A stretch of DNA of 63,233 bases from Terriglobia bacterium (GCA_020073345.1 JAIQFI010000038.1:1-63233), one strand, 5' to 3'. Shown: positions 44,278 through 53,954, numbered from the stretch's first letter. Notes: a model not told the origin generated them from the letters alone. A program made the numbers and translations.

Positions 44278-45044
44278 GCTTTCCGAAACCTCTCTGAGAG
44301 CATGATCAGCATGCCCAGCCCGAACACCACCAGGGTCGAGACGGCGTTGAGGGCAGGATTTACGCCTCGGCGCGCCATGGCGTAGATCACCATAGGCAGC
44401 GTCTGCGAATCGACGCCCGCGACCAGGCTGGTGATCACATAGTCGTCGATCGAGACGGTGAAGGCGAGCATGGCGGCCGCGGCAATCGCAGGAGCAAGGT
44501 AGGGCAGCGTCACGCGCCAGAAAGCGCCGAACTCGGTTGCCCCCAGGTCAAGCGCGGCTTCTTCCAGCGTTCGATCGAAGCCGCGGAGGCGCGCTAATAC
44601 GACCACAACGACATAGGCCAGCGAGAACCCCACGTGCGCCAGGATCACCGTGTGCATCCCCAGGCGCAGATGCGCGAAGCGAAAGATCCACTGAAACAGC
44701 GCCAACAGAGAGACACCCGTGACGATTTCGGGCGTTACCAAAGAAAGATACATCGATCCGGAAAGCCAAGCTGAGCTCCGCTTCCAAAGACCGTAAGCGG
44801 CGAGCGTGCCCAGGATGGTAGCGGCAACCGTGGCGGCGATGGCGATCAGGAGACTGTTCAAGGATGCTTCGATCAGATTGGGATCTGCAGCGACGGCGCG
44901 GTACCACTGGAGCGAGAAACCTTGCCACACGGAGAATCGGGAGGAATTGAAGCTGAACACAGCGAGGATCAGCAAAGGCACATGCAGGAACGCATAGACG
45001 AACACGGCGTAGACGGCGAGTCCTCGCTTGGCTCCTTTATTCAC
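44274..45044 (-). CDS. potC: Polyamine ABC transporter permease
   Basis: The 256-residue protein has six predicted helices. The EAA loop with EEAALDLGATEFGAFWRVTLPYLAPAI, needed to dock PotA, is intact. It overlaps potB by 4 bases (ATGA-type) and lies before potD. Confidence 0.9.
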   Translation of the reverse strand: MNKGAKRGLAVYAVFVYAFLHVPLLILAVFSFNSSRFSVWQGFSLQWYRAVAADPNLIEASLNSLLIAIAATVAATILGTLAAYGLWKRSSAWLSGSMYLSLVTPEIVTGVSLLALFQWIFRFAHLRLGMHTVILAHVGFSLAYVVVVVLARLRGFDRTLEEAALDLGATEFGAFWRVTLPYLAPAIAAAAMLAFTVSIDDYVITSLVAGVDSQTLPMVIYAMARRGVNPALNAVSTLVVFGLGMLIMLSERFRKA

Positions 45045-45865
45045 AAGAGTTCCTCGCCGCGCCTTCGAGCCGCAAACAGCAGAATCATCGCGATGGCCAT
45101 CAGCGCCAGCGACAAGGCCGCGCCAAAGGGCCAGTCGCGCGAGGCGGTGAACTGGTTCTGGACTAAGTTACCGATGAGCACGGTCTTGCTGCCGCCCAAC
45201 AAGTCCGACGTCAAGTAAGTGCCGAGACACGGCACGAACACCAGGATGGCGCCGGCGCGGATTCCCGGAGCACACAACGGCAAGGTTACGCGCACCAGCG
45301 TGTCCCGGGGCCGCGCGCCCAGGTCAGCCGCCGCTTCGAGCAGGCTCGGGTCGAGACGCTCGAGCGTGGCGTAGAGCGGCAGGACCATGAACGGCAGGAA
45401 TCCATACACCAGGCCCAGGATCACCACGCCGTCGTTATACAGAAGCGCAAGCGGTTCGCGGATGATTCCTAACCCCTGCAGCGCCGAATTCACGATTCCG
45501 GTGTCGCGCAGGAGGAACATCCAGGCGTAGGTGCGGATCAGGAAGCTGGTCCAGAACGGCAGAATCACCAGGCTCAGGTACAGGTTTTTGCGGGGACCCG
45601 AGCGCGCGATGAACATCGCCAGCGGGAAGCCGAGGATCAGGCACAGCGCCGTGGAGACCGCGGCGATCCAGAAGGAGCGCACGAAGATCACGCCGTAAAC
45701 GGGATCCCACAAACGGGTGAAGTTCTCGAGGGTCCAGGGGAGCTCGACGCCGCCGTAGGCCCCGCGTGTGAGGAGACTGTAGACCACGATGATGGCGAGC
45801 GGAGCCAGCATGGTGACCGCCATCAGGATTGCGGTGGGCGCGAGGAATGCGTTACGCAGTCTCAT
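45041..45865 (-). CDS. potB: Polyamine ABC transporter permease
   Basis: ATG 45865 gives a 274-residue protein with the usual N-terminus (MRLRNAFLAPTAILMAVTML); an in-frame upstream ATG at 45940 would add residues overlapping potA. Six helices and an EAA loop (LLEAAADLGARPRDTLVRVTLPLCAPGI) are present. It begins 10 bases after the potA stop. Confidence 0.88.
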   Translation of the reverse strand: MRLRNAFLAPTAILMAVTMLAPLAIIVVYSLLTRGAYGGVELPWTLENFTRLWDPVYGVIFVRSFWIAAVSTALCLILGFPLAMFIARSGPRKNLYLSLVILPFWTSFLIRTYAWMFLLRDTGIVNSALQGLGIIREPLALLYNDGVVILGLVYGFLPFMVLPLYATLERLDPSLLEAAADLGARPRDTLVRVTLPLCAPGIRAGAILVFVPCLGTYLTSDLLGGSKTVLIGNLVQNQFTASRDWPFGAALSLALMAIAMILLFAARRRGEELL

Positions 45866-45875
45866 GACACGTTCA

Positions 45876-46826
45876 CTAAACCCGCACCTCGTCCTCCCGG
45901 TTCCACGTGACACATACGGCTTGGCCCGCGGTGAAGGCATCGCCCGAGGCTACTTGAGCATGGATCGTTTCCCCGCCGTCTTCTCCATTCACAAGCGTCA
46001 TCGCTACGTGACAAAACGAACCCAAATACGTCACGCCGGTCACAACCGCTTTTCTGCCTTGCGGACAGATACTTACCGCTTCGGGACGCACGCCGATGCC
46101 GTCGATCCAATTCATCGCGCCCAGGAAATCAGCGACGAAGCGGGTCCGCGGCCTGGCGTAGACTTCGCGCGGGGTGCCGACCTGCTCGAGAGCGCCCGCG
46201 TTCATCACCGCGATCTGGTCGGACATCGACAAGGCTTCTTCCTGATCGTGCGTGACGAACAGGAACGTGACTCCGACGCGGCGCTGCAAGTCTCGCAATT
46301 CGCCGCGGACCTGTTTCCGCAACTGCGGATCGAGCGCGGACAGGGGCTCGTCGAGCAAGAGTACGTCGGGCTGGAGGACGATCGCCCGCGCCAGTGCGAC
46401 TCTTTGCCGCTCACCGCCAGAAAGCTCGGATGGCCGGCGGGAGGCTTTCGCCTCGAGGCGGACTTGTTGCAGAACTTCCCGAACGCGTTTTTCGGCCTCC
46501 GCCACGCGGTTGCGGCGCAACCCGAACTCGACGTTGCCCTGGACGGTCAGATGGGGAAAGAGCGCATAGCTCTGGAATACGGTGTTGACATTGCGCTGGT
46601 AGGGAGGCAGCGGATCGATGCGCTGGCCATTCAGCCAGACTTCACCGGAGGTCGGTGTTTCGAAGCCGGCGATCATCCGGAGAATGGTGGTCTTGCCACA
46701 TCCGGATGGTCCCAGCAGAGAAAAGAAAGCTCCGCGCGGGATATCGAGAGAAACGTCCGCCACCGCCCGCTGCGTCGCAAAGTCTTTCGACACGTCACGC
46801 AGCTGAAGCACCGTCTCCGGGGGCAT
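45876..46826 (-). CDS. potA: Polyamine ABC transporter ATPase
   Basis: The 316 residues include Walker A GPSGCGKTT, signature LSGGERQRVALARAI, Walker B VLLLDEPLSALD and the switch TFLFVTHDQEEAL. A C-terminal TOBE-like domain follows (RKAVVTGVTYLGSFCHVAM). It is the first gene of potABCD, 18 bases after the ECF sigma stop. Confidence 0.93.
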   Translation of the reverse strand: MPPETVLQLRDVSKDFATQRAVADVSLDIPRGAFFSLLGPSGCGKTTILRMIAGFETPTSGEVWLNGQRIDPLPPYQRNVNTVFQSYALFPHLTVQGNVEFGLRRNRVAEAEKRVREVLQQVRLEAKASRRPSELSGGERQRVALARAIVLQPDVLLLDEPLSALDPQLRKQVRGELRDLQRRVGVTFLFVTHDQEEALSMSDQIAVMNAGALEQVGTPREVYARPRTRFVADFLGAMNWIDGIGVRPEAVSICPQGRKAVVTGVTYLGSFCHVAMTLVNGEDGGETIHAQVASGDAFTAGQAVCVTWNREDEVRV

Positions 46827-46844
46827 GAGCCCCCATTTTAAGCT

Positions 46845-47306
46845 TTAAGCCGCGATCGCGAGTTGGGCACGGATGCCCTGGCGGATCCGCAACATGCGCA
46901 CGCGGATGCCGGTGGAGCTGATACCCTCATCCCGCGCCATTTCTTCGGCGGAGTAGCCCTCGAGGCTCTTCTCCAGCAGAGCGCGGTCACGCTTGGGACA
47001 GAGATCGAGTATCCTGCGCACCTCGATCTGTTCCTCGAGGCCCATGGTGTAGAACGGATCCACGGCATCCAGCGTGAGCAGGGCCGGAGTCCGGAAGCGA
47101 GCGCGAAACAGATTACGCGCGATGGAGTTGACCCAGAAGCTGACCATGGACGGATCGCGCAACTGATCGCGGTATTCCCAGCCGCGAGCCCAGGCTGCCT
47201 GTGCGATTTCTTCAGCTTCATCGACCCCCGCGCCGCGGGACAGCAGAAAGCGGCGAGTGGCACTGTATCCGTTCTGGAACGCATCAGCGTACTCGTTACG
47301 TTTCAT
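46845..47306 (-). CDS. ECF-type sigma factor
   Basis: The 153-residue protein starts at ATG 47306 after AAGGGGA. Region 2: GVDEAEEIAQAAWARGWEY, SFWVNSIARNLFRARFR. Region 4: ILDLCPKRDRALLEKSLEGYSAEEMARDEGISSTGIRVRMLRIRQGI. No anti-sigma gene is near. It is just before potA on the same strand, so it may be co-transcribed with the transporter or simply lie upstream. Confidence 0.88.
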   Translation of the reverse strand: MKRNEYADAFQNGYSATRRFLLSRGAGVDEAEEIAQAAWARGWEYRDQLRDPSMVSFWVNSIARNLFRARFRTPALLTLDAVDPFYTMGLEEQIEVRRILDLCPKRDRALLEKSLEGYSAEEMARDEGISSTGIRVRMLRIRQGIRAQLAIAA

Positions 47307-47416
47307 GTATTCCCCTTAGAGCAATCGACTGACCATGAGTAACTCTTGTATTTGCAATAAGCAACAAGAACGCCGAGGTAAATCTTACCGGGTGTACTGT
47401 TGGATTTGATCTTCCG

Positions 47417-48379
47417 ATGAACGGTCATATGACATTGCGGCCGTATTTGGTCACCTGCGTTGTGCTTTTCGGCATAGGAAAGATCTCCGCGGAATCGCAT
47501 CCGGCCTGGTGGCGATATGCTTCGCCGGAGGCGACGGCTCTGGTGGGGATCCAGTGGGATCATCTGCGATCGTCCCCGTTTGCCGACGCGATTTCGGGCG
47601 AGCTCAGTGGAGACGGCGGCCTCGGATTTCCCGTTCTGGATTGTCTGAAGGAAGCACGGCAGATTCTGATCTCCTCGCCGGCCCTTCTGGCGATGGCTGC
47701 CGGAAACTTTCCGGCCGAAATCTTGCGCGATCAGGCGGGCCGGAAAGGCCTGAAGCGAATGTTCTACCGCGAAACTGAGATCTGGGTGACCCCCGGCAAG
47801 GAAACCCTCAGCATCGCGCGCATGAGCGACCAGCTGGTTCTACTGGGCCGTCTCAAAAACCTACAGGAGGCCATCGACCGAAGCCTGCTGGAAGAAGCGG
47901 ATCGCGGGTATTCTCCTCTGCTGGCACGCGCAGCTCACTATGCCCAGGACGATCTGTGGGTGGTGGCCGCCCGTCTGCCGGATGTTCTCGCCGAGCGTTT
48001 TGTTCCGATCGACGCCGAGGCGGACGGATTTGAAGGGGGGGTATCGCTCGGAAGCGGTTTGAAGTTGACGGCCGTGTTCCTCTCCTCGTCCGAGGAAGCC
48101 GCCAACCAGCTGGTGGAAACGCTCAAGGGGATGCTGGTTTCACTGCCACTGGCGACGCGGGGGATCGAGGTCCGCATCGATCAGAATAATGTGACTCTAT
48201 CCATGGCTGTTGCCGCGGAACAGCTGGCGGCGGCACTCAAGACAAGCGCACCTGTTGTGGCCAAAGCCGCGCCCAAATCCGAACCTAAACCCGACCCGGT
48301 GGCGACCAAGCCGCCCAGACCGCAGGTCATCCACATTTACGGTTTGGACGAAGGAACGCGGGAAATCGTGATGCGTTAG
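47417..48379 (+). CDS. Exported protein of unknown function
   Basis: The 320 residues have a signal peptide (LRPYLVTCVVLFGIGKISAES) and no recognised domain. Seen are ATALVGIQWDHLRSSPFADAI, a helix-strand core, IDRSLLEEADRGYSPLLARAAHYAQDDLWVVAARLPD and a Pro/Lys-rich tail (KAAPKSEPKPDPVATKPPRPQ). Start ATG 47417 or 47429. Likely periplasmic. It is divergent from the sigma gene. Confidence 0.65.
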   Translation: MNGHMTLRPYLVTCVVLFGIGKISAESHPAWWRYASPEATALVGIQWDHLRSSPFADAISGELSGDGGLGFPVLDCLKEARQILISSPALLAMAAGNFPAEILRDQAGRKGLKRMFYRETEIWVTPGKETLSIARMSDQLVLLGRLKNLQEAIDRSLLEEADRGYSPLLARAAHYAQDDLWVVAARLPDVLAERFVPIDAEADGFEGGVSLGSGLKLTAVFLSSSEEAANQLVETLKGMLVSLPLATRGIEVRIDQNNVTLSMAVAAEQLAAALKTSAPVVAKAAPKSEPKPDPVATKPPRPQVIHIYGLDEGTREIVMR

Positions 48380-48387
48380 GCCGTGCT

Positions 48388-49395
48388 TTAGTACGCCCAG
48401 CGCCAGAGATTGGCGCCCACTGTAAAGCCGGCGCCCACGGCAATGAACAGCACGACATCGCCCTTCTTCAGTTTTCCGCTCTCGAGCGCATCACGCGTAG
48501 CCAGGGGGATCGTCGCGCCCGTGGTGTTGCCGTAGCGATCGATGTTGATGATCACACGCTCACAATCCATGCCGAGGCGCTCGGCGGTGGCGGCGATGAT
48601 GCGGCGGTTGGCCTGATGCGGGATGAGCAGCTTCACGTCTTTGATGGTGAGGCCGTGGCGATCCAGCAGCTCGCAGCAGATTTCGTACATCTTGCGCACG
48701 GCGTATTTGAAGACCTGCTGGCCATCCTGTTTTACGTAGTGCAGATGATTGCGGACGGTATCGGCGCTGGCGGGCATGCGGCTTCCGCCCGCGGGCATTT
48801 TGAGATAGTCACCGCCAGACCCGTCGATTTCGTTGAGGAATCCGATAAAGCCGTCTTCTTCGGAGGGCTCCAGTAACATGGCGCCGGCTCCGTCACCGAA
48901 CAGCACGCAGGTGTTGCGGTCGGTGTAATCGATGATGCGCGACATGGTATCGGCTCCGATCACCAGGACCTTCTTGTGTGTTCCCGATCGAATGAAATGA
49001 GCCGCCGTCGTGAGCCCGTATACGAAGCCGGAGCAGGCGGCGACCAGATCGAATCCCCAAGCGTGTTTGGCGCCGAGCTGGTGTTGCACCAGACAGGCGG
49101 TAGAGGGAAACATCATGTCGGGCGTGACCGTGCAGACCAGGATCGCGTCCAGTTCGCTGCCGTCGATGCCGCGCTGAGCTAGTGCGGCGCGAGCTGCTTT
49201 GACCGCCAAGTCCGAGGTGGCAACGTCCGCGGCCGCGATGTGGCGCTCGGAGATCCCCACCCGCTGCAGAATCCATTCGTCGCTGGTCTCGACCATCTTT
49301 TCGAGATCGTGGTTGCTGAGTATTCCGGGCGGCACGTAGCAGCCCAAAGCGCTGATCTTTACTCCCGACATTACTCCCGACATCACTCCTGGCAA
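48388..49395 (-). CDS. fabH: 3-oxoacyl-ACP synthase III (FabH)
   Basis: The enzyme condenses acetyl-CoA or branched acyl-CoA with malonyl-ACP to start fatty-acid synthesis. The triad is Cys in [11 protein letters not shown], His in LIPHQANRR and Asn in [15 protein letters not shown] 49395 has a perfect AAGGAG six bases upstream and gives 335 residues; ATG at 49422, 49383 or 49371 are alternatives with poorer sites. A 12-base tandem repeat (ATGTCGGGAGTA twice) duplicates the start region. Branched starters would fit the ilv-rich context, but that is conjecture. Confidence 0.93.
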   Translation of the reverse strand: MPGVMSGVMSGVKISALGCYVPPGILSNHDLEKMVETSDEWILQRVGISERHIAAADVATSDLAVKAARAALAQRGIDGSELDAILVCTVTPDMMFPSTACLVQHQLGAKHAWGFDLVAACSGFVYGLTTAAHFIRSGTHKKVLVIGADTMSRIIDYTDRNTCVLFGDGAGAMLLEPSEEDGFIGFLNEIDGSGGDYLKMPAGGSRMPASADTVRNHLHYVKQDGQQVFKYAVRKMYEICCELLDRHGLTIKDVKLLIPHQANRRIIAATAERLGMDCERVIINIDRYGNTTGATIPLATRDALESGKLKKGDVVLFIAVGAGFTVGANLWRWAY

Positions 49396-49439
49396 GACTG
49401 TCTCCTTAAGGGCAACGTCCATGTTACCTTTCGAAGGAG

Positions 49440-50174
49440 ATGTTCGTCGAGAGCCCAGCACTCGATATGGTGTGGGAACCAACGAGACCGGCCACACCGG
49501 AACAGATTTACGCGCGTGTGTTCCGGCGGATGAAGCCGCGTACTCCCCTGCCCTCGATCGAAGTGCAGGTGCGGCGTTATGCGAACGCCAACGCGCAGAT
49601 CCGGCTGGAAGAAGGAACTCTGCGGGTGCGGATGGCGGACACGCTGGCCGGAGCGCCGGAGAGCGTCCAAGAAGCCCTGGCCGAGATTCTGCTTGCCAAG
49701 CTGTTCCGCCGGCCGGTCCCGCCGGCCAGCAACGACCGGTATCGCCGGTATCTCAATCGCCGCGATGTGCGCCGCAGCCTGGATCTAGTGAAGGAGATGC
49801 GCGGGCGCAAGCATGTGGAACCTCCCCAGGGGAAACATTTCGATCTGGTGGAGATTTTCGAGGAGTTGAACCTGCGGTATTTCTTCGGGCTGATGGCGCG
49901 ACCCGAGCTGGGCTGGAGCAAGCAAGCCTCGCGCACCATGCTGGGGCACTACGATCCTCCCCACAATGCCATCGTGATCAGCCGGATTCTGGACCGGCCG
50001 GGAACGGCGAGGCTGGCGGTGGAGTACGTGATGTATCACGAGATGCTGCATCTGCGTCATCCCGTGGAGCACCAAGGCTCGCGGCGATGCGTGCATACCC
50101 GGGCCTTTAAGGATGCCGAGAAGCAGTTCGAATGCCTGAAGGAAGCCAAGGCGTTACTTCGGAAGCTGCCGTAA
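49440..50174 (+). CDS. SprT/YgjP-like putative zinc metalloprotease
   Basis: The 244 residues contain [14 protein letters not shown] (HExxH, about residues 200-213). Before it come [22 protein letters not shown] and [12 protein letters not shown], the usual SprT-like layout. A basic N-terminal region (residues ~20-130) is unlike known members. GAAGGAG abuts ATG 49440; starts further in are possible. Substrate unknown. It is divergent from fabH with almost no space between the genes. Confidence 0.75.
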   Translation: MFVESPALDMVWEPTRPATPEQIYARVFRRMKPRTPLPSIEVQVRRYANANAQIRLEEGTLRVRMADTLAGAPESVQEALAEILLAKLFRRPVPPASNDRYRRYLNRRDVRRSLDLVKEMRGRKHVEPPQGKHFDLVEIFEELNLRYFFGLMARPELGWSKQASRTMLGHYDPPHNAIVISRILDRPGTARLAVEYVMYHEMLHLRHPVEHQGSRRCVHTRAFKDAEKQFECLKEAKALLRKLP

Positions 50175-50190
50175 TAGCCGCTCGTTGACA

Positions 50191-50225
50191 GTCGCGGTTC
50201 GGAACGAGCAGGACAGAACCGCGAC
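50191..50225. terminator. 10-base inverted repeat after the SprT-like gene
   Basis: GTCGCGGTTC and GAACCGCGAC are perfect arms around a 15-base loop, 16 bases past the stop at 50174. There is no U-tract, so a factor-independent terminator is uncertain. The rest of the 251-base gap to rpiA has no gene; a short frame (EFLATAITAAVEARQAGVED) near 50250 looks like a possible remnant. Confidence 0.45.
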
Positions 50226-50425
50226 AGCTATGGAGCGGCATCTTTAGTTTTCTTCCCGAGTTTCTCGCAACTGCGATAACAGCCGCTGTGGAGGCCCGTC
50301 AGGCCGGCGTTGAAGACCTGAACGAAGAGAATACGCGCACCTTACGGTGCTTCCCGGGAAATCTTTAATCGAAGCCGTCGTGGGAGATGCTATCAAGAAA
50401 GCAATGAACTTGAAGTGACTCACCG

Positions 50426-51103
50426 TCAGCGTGTTAGTACTCGGACACCCTCAGCTCTGCCCACGTGGACTTCGGTGGCCAAGCCGATGAACAGGCCGTG
50501 CTCCACGACTCCCACGATCTGGTCCAGATCGCTGGCCAGCGACGCCGGCGACTGGATGGGACCGAAGTCACAATCCAAAATGTAGTTACCGCCATCGGTT
50601 ATGAATTCGCGACGCTCTGTTTTCGCCCCGAGGTCTTCGATGCGGCGGGCTGTTGCCTTCCAGCCAAACTGGGTCACTTCGACCGGAACGGGTTTCGCCC
50701 CCAACACGTTGACCACCTTAGTTTGGTCGATTATCAGCAGAAATCGGGCGCTGGCTTGCGCCACGATCTTTTCCCGCAGGAGCGCGCCGCCCCGGCCCTT
50801 GATGACATTCAGTGTGTTCCGGTCTACTTCATCAGCCCCGTCGATGGCGATGTCGATTACTCCCTTCCCGTCCAACTCGGTCAGAGGGATTGCCAATTCG
50901 CGGGCACGCGCCACGGTTTGTTCGGAAGTAGGCACTCCGGTGATCCGAAGGCCTTCGCGGATTCTGCGCGCCAGCGCCAGCAGTGCGAACTCGGCCGTCG
51001 AGCCCGTGCCCAGGCCGACCATCATTCCGCTCGCGACCTGGGCCACCGCGGACTCAGCGGCGATCCGCTTCAAACCATCCAGTTCGTCTCGTTGGTCGGG
51101 CAT
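50426..51103 (-). CDS. rpiA: Ribose-5-phosphate isomerase A
   Basis: The 225-residue enzyme interconverts ribose- and ribulose-5-phosphate in the pentose phosphate pathway. Motifs: VGLGTGSTAEFAL, DIAIDGADEVD, KGRGGALLREKI and GGNYILDC. ATG 51103 is close behind gagga; ATG 51133 is the alternative. It is divergent from ubiX. Confidence 0.95.
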   Translation of the reverse strand: MPDQRDELDGLKRIAAESAVAQVASGMMVGLGTGSTAEFALLALARRIREGLRITGVPTSEQTVARARELAIPLTELDGKGVIDIAIDGADEVDRNTLNVIKGRGGALLREKIVAQASARFLLIIDQTKVVNVLGAKPVPVEVTQFGWKATARRIEDLGAKTERREFITDGGNYILDCDFGPIQSPASLASDLDQIVGVVEHGLFIGLATEVHVGRAEGVRVLTR

Positions 51104-51209
51104 TCCTCTATGATTTATTTGAATCGCGCACAACGCAGCGGGGCGCGAGCTTCTTATTATCTCGTGTGCGCCCCCCGCGCTGTGCGCTCCGGTTTGTTAG
51201 ATTCGGTGT

Positions 51210-51803
51210 GTGGCAGATCACTCCGTCCGGCTGGTGGTGGGAATCACCGGCGCCAGCGGCTCGGTTTATGGCTGGCGGCTGCTGGAGAAACTCCGCGCGG
51301 CGGGCGATGCCGAAATTCATTTAGTGATGACGCGCTCGGGCGAACGCACGGCGTTTCTGGAGCTGGGCAAAGCGGCCGCCGACTTTAAGGCGCTGGCGGA
51401 CTGTTCCTACGCTGTGGAAGACATCGGGTGCCGCCTGGCCAGCGGGTCATTTTCCACGGGCGGCATGGTGATCGCACCGTGCTCGATTCACACCATGTCG
51501 GCGATCGCCGCCGGGATCAGCTCGAACCTGGTGATTCGCGCGGCCGACGTAACGCTGAAAGAACGGCGCAAGCTGGTTCTGATGGTGCGCGAATCGCCGC
51601 TGCACCTGGGGCATCTGCGCTCGATGACGTCGCTGGCGGAGATGGGAGCGATCCTCGCGCCGCCGGTGCCCGCGTTCTATCACCAGCCGCAAAGCGTGGA
51701 CGAGATCGTGGATCAGAGCGTGGATCGCGTGCTCGACTTGATCGGGCTACCTTCGCCGGAGACACGCCGCTGGGATGGACCACCGCAAACAAGGAGCAAA
51801 TGA
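51210..51803 (+). CDS. ubiX: Flavin prenyltransferase (UbiX family)
   Basis: GTG 51210 gives 197 residues. The FMN/prenyl site has VGITGASGSVYG, GGMVIAPCSIHTMSAIAAG and RAADVTLKERRKLVLMVRESP. The enzyme makes prenylated FMN for UbiD decarboxylases. No ubiD is in the window. It overlaps pheA by 4 bases (ATGA). Confidence 0.93.
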   Translation: MADHSVRLVVGITGASGSVYGWRLLEKLRAAGDAEIHLVMTRSGERTAFLELGKAAADFKALADCSYAVEDIGCRLASGSFSTGGMVIAPCSIHTMSAIAAGISSNLVIRAADVTLKERRKLVLMVRESPLHLGHLRSMTSLAEMGAILAPPVPAFYHQPQSVDEIVDQSVDRVLDLIGLPSPETRRWDGPPQTRSK

Positions 51804-52633
51804 GAGTCGCATTTCAGGGAGAATTAGGCGCGTTCAGCCAGCAGGCGATCCAGCAACTGCTGGGCGCCAAGGCGCGTCCGGTGCCGCAAGCACGGTTTGA
51901 CCAGGTGTTCGCCGCGCTGGATAAAGGATCGGTCGATGCCGCGGCGATCCCGATCGAGAACACGCTGCACGGGTCCATCCATGAAAATTACGATCTGCTG
52001 CTGAAGTATGACTTCGCGATCACGGCGGAAGCCAACGTGCGCATCGTGCACAACCTGATCGCGCCGCCTGGCATGAGTTTCGCCCAGGTCCGCAAGGTGT
52101 ATTCGCACCCGGTCGCGATCAACCAGTGCCTAGAGTTTTTCGCTCGCCACAAGCGCATCGAACGCGAGCCGTTTTACGACACCGCGGGCAGCGTCAAGAT
52201 GATTATGGAGCAGCGGCCTCCGGGCGGGGCGGCGATCGCCTCGGAGCTGGCAGCGAAGGTTTACAAGGCTCGCATCCTGAAGCGCGGCATCGAGGACGAT
52301 CCGCAGAATTACACGCGATTTTTTTTGCTCGAGCCCGCGGGATCCAAGCCCCGCGGCAACCGAAAAGGGCAGAGCCCCTGGAAGACGTCGCTGGTATTTT
52401 CGACGAAGAATTTTCCGGGAGCGCTGTTCCGGGCCCTCAGCGCACTGGCACTGCGCGACCTGAACCTGGTGAAGATCGAATCGCGGCCGCTGCGGGGCAA
52501 GCCATGGGAGTATCTGTTTTACCTGGACCTGCTCGGGCGGCGCGACGACGAAGCGGTGAAAAACGCGCTGGCCCACTTGGGCGAAGTCGCGGACTTCCTT
52601 CGGGTATTGGGAAGCTATCGGGCGGCGGTGTAA
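51800..52633 (+). CDS. pheA: Prephenate dehydratase
   Basis: AAGGAG precedes ATG 51800; 277 residues. The catalytic domain reads VAFQGELGAFSQQA, AAIPIENTLHGSIHENYDLL and the TRF motif in NYTRFFLLEP. A C-terminal ACT domain follows (LVFSTKNFPGALFRALSALALRDLNLVKIESRP) with the ESRP phenylalanine-binding motif, so feedback inhibition is expected. Mono-functional; no chorismate mutase domain is fused. Confidence 0.95.
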   Translation: MRVAFQGELGAFSQQAIQQLLGAKARPVPQARFDQVFAALDKGSVDAAAIPIENTLHGSIHENYDLLLKYDFAITAEANVRIVHNLIAPPGMSFAQVRKVYSHPVAINQCLEFFARHKRIEREPFYDTAGSVKMIMEQRPPGGAAIASELAAKVYKARILKRGIEDDPQNYTRFFLLEPAGSKPRGNRKGQSPWKTSLVFSTKNFPGALFRALSALALRDLNLVKIESRPLRGKPWEYLFYLDLLGRRDDEAVKNALAHLGEVADFLRVLGSYRAAV

Positions 52634-52682
52634 TTGCTTTGATCTGAAATCCCAGGTAATCTTGTCCGGGAAAGGGACCCAC

Positions 52683-53954
52683 GTGAGAAAAGTCCTGTGT
52701 TGGATGCATCTGACCACCGGAGTCGTTTGCGGAATCGTCATTCTGATCATGTGCGTGACCGGCGCGGCGTTGGCCTTCGAGAAGCAAATCAACGCCTGGC
52801 TGGAACCAACCGACGCTCGTACCGTTCCCTCGACGCAAGGCTCGGCGAGGCTGCCGCTGGAAACGCTGCTCGCGAAGGTCAAGGAACACAAGCCCGGTGC
52901 GCCATCGGCTATCACGGTTCGATCGGGAGCAAGTGAGCCGGTGGAAGTTTCGATGGGGCGGGCGGGAACCTTGTACGTGAATCCCTACACGGGGGACATC
53001 CTCGACCAGAGCCAGCCAGTTCAACCCGGTCAACAGCCGCAAACCAAAGCGAGAGCCTTCTTCCGGACCATGGAGAACTGGCACCGCTGGATGGGTGCCG
53101 CGGGCCAGAATCGCAACACCGGCAAATCCATCGCGGACGCCGCGAACCTCGGATTCTTTTTCATTGTGCTGAGTGGTCTGTATATGTGGTTTCCGCGCAA
53201 CCTCTCGTGGCAGCGCTGGCGAGCTTCCCTATGGTTCCGCAGCGGGCTGACGGGCAGGCCTCGCGACTGGAACTGGCACAACACGATCGGTGTATGGTGC
53301 TGGGTGCCGCTTGTGCTGGTGGTGGGAAGCGGCGTGATCATGTCTTATCCGTGGGCCAGCAATCTGCTTTACACCATGACCGGCAGTCCTCTGCCGCCTC
53401 AACTCGGCCCTGGTCGGGGAGGACCAGGTAAGGGCGACGTTAAAGGACCCGGCGGAGGGGGAGAAGGTCGAGGCCCCGTCGTCGAGGGCCGTGGGCCCGG
53501 CTTCGGCGGATTCGGGGGTGGCCCTCCAGCCAACTGGGACAGTCTCGATCAAGCCTGGCCAAAGGCAGAGCAGCAGGTCGCCGGGTGGAAGTCGATTCGC
53601 GTCCAGGGATCCGCCAACGCGAATGCTCCTTTCAACTTCGTCATCGATCGCGGAGACGGCACGCAGCCGCAGTTGCGAGGCACACTCACAGTCAACCGCG
53701 GCACCGGTGCAGTCATGAACTGGGCCGACTTTTCCAGCAATAGCACGGGCCAGCAGCTTCGCTTGCTCGCGCGCTTCACTCACACCGGTGAGAGTCTGGG
53801 CGTGTGGGGACAAACGATCGCGGGCATCGCCACGCTAGGCGGCGCGGTGATGGTCTACACCGGCCTCGCTCTGTCGCTGCGGCGGTGGTTTGCATGGCGC
53901 AAGCGGCGGAAGCCGCAGCCGGAGCCGGAGTGGGCGAAGGTCGGCTCGGCTTAA
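52683..53954 (+). CDS. PepSY-associated transmembrane protein
   Basis: GTG 52683 gives 423 residues. Four helices are seen: residues ~8-30, ~155-175, ~200-225 and ~370-400, in the PepSY_TM pattern (LCWMHLTTGVVCGIVILIMCVTGAALAFE, ENWHRWMG, DWNWHNTIGVW). Conserved His residues may bind haem, as in ferric reductase relatives. An unusual Gly/Pro/Arg-rich loop fills ~236-283, in the periplasmic part. Likely linked to metal uptake or redox; role not proven. Confidence 0.88.
   Translation: MRKVLCWMHLTTGVVCGIVILIMCVTGAALAFEKQINAWLEPTDARTVPSTQGSARLPLETLLAKVKEHKPGAPSAITVRSGASEPVEVSMGRAGTLYVNPYTGDILDQSQPVQPGQQPQTKARAFFRTMENWHRWMGAAGQNRNTGKSIADAANLGFFFIVLSGLYMWFPRNLSWQRWRASLWFRSGLTGRPRDWNWHNTIGVWCWVPLVLVVGSGVIMSYPWASNLLYTMTGSPLPPQLGPGRGGPGKGDVKGPGGGGEGRGPVVEGRGPGFGGFGGGPPANWDSLDQAWPKAEQQVAGWKSIRVQGSANANAPFNFVIDRGDGTQPQLRGTLTVNRGTGAVMNWADFSSNSTGQQLRLLARFTHTGESLGVWGQTIAGIATLGGAVMVYTGLALSLRRWFAWRKRRKPQPEPEWAKVGSA

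Noticed and set aside
45789-46841. 350-codon plus-strand frame opposite potA
   Set aside because: Shadow of an ATPase with all ABC motifs.
51428-51799. Longer start for pheA within ubiX
   Set aside because: The extension is a frame-shifted reading of ubiX; ATG 51800 has AAGGAG and the normal PheA N-terminus.
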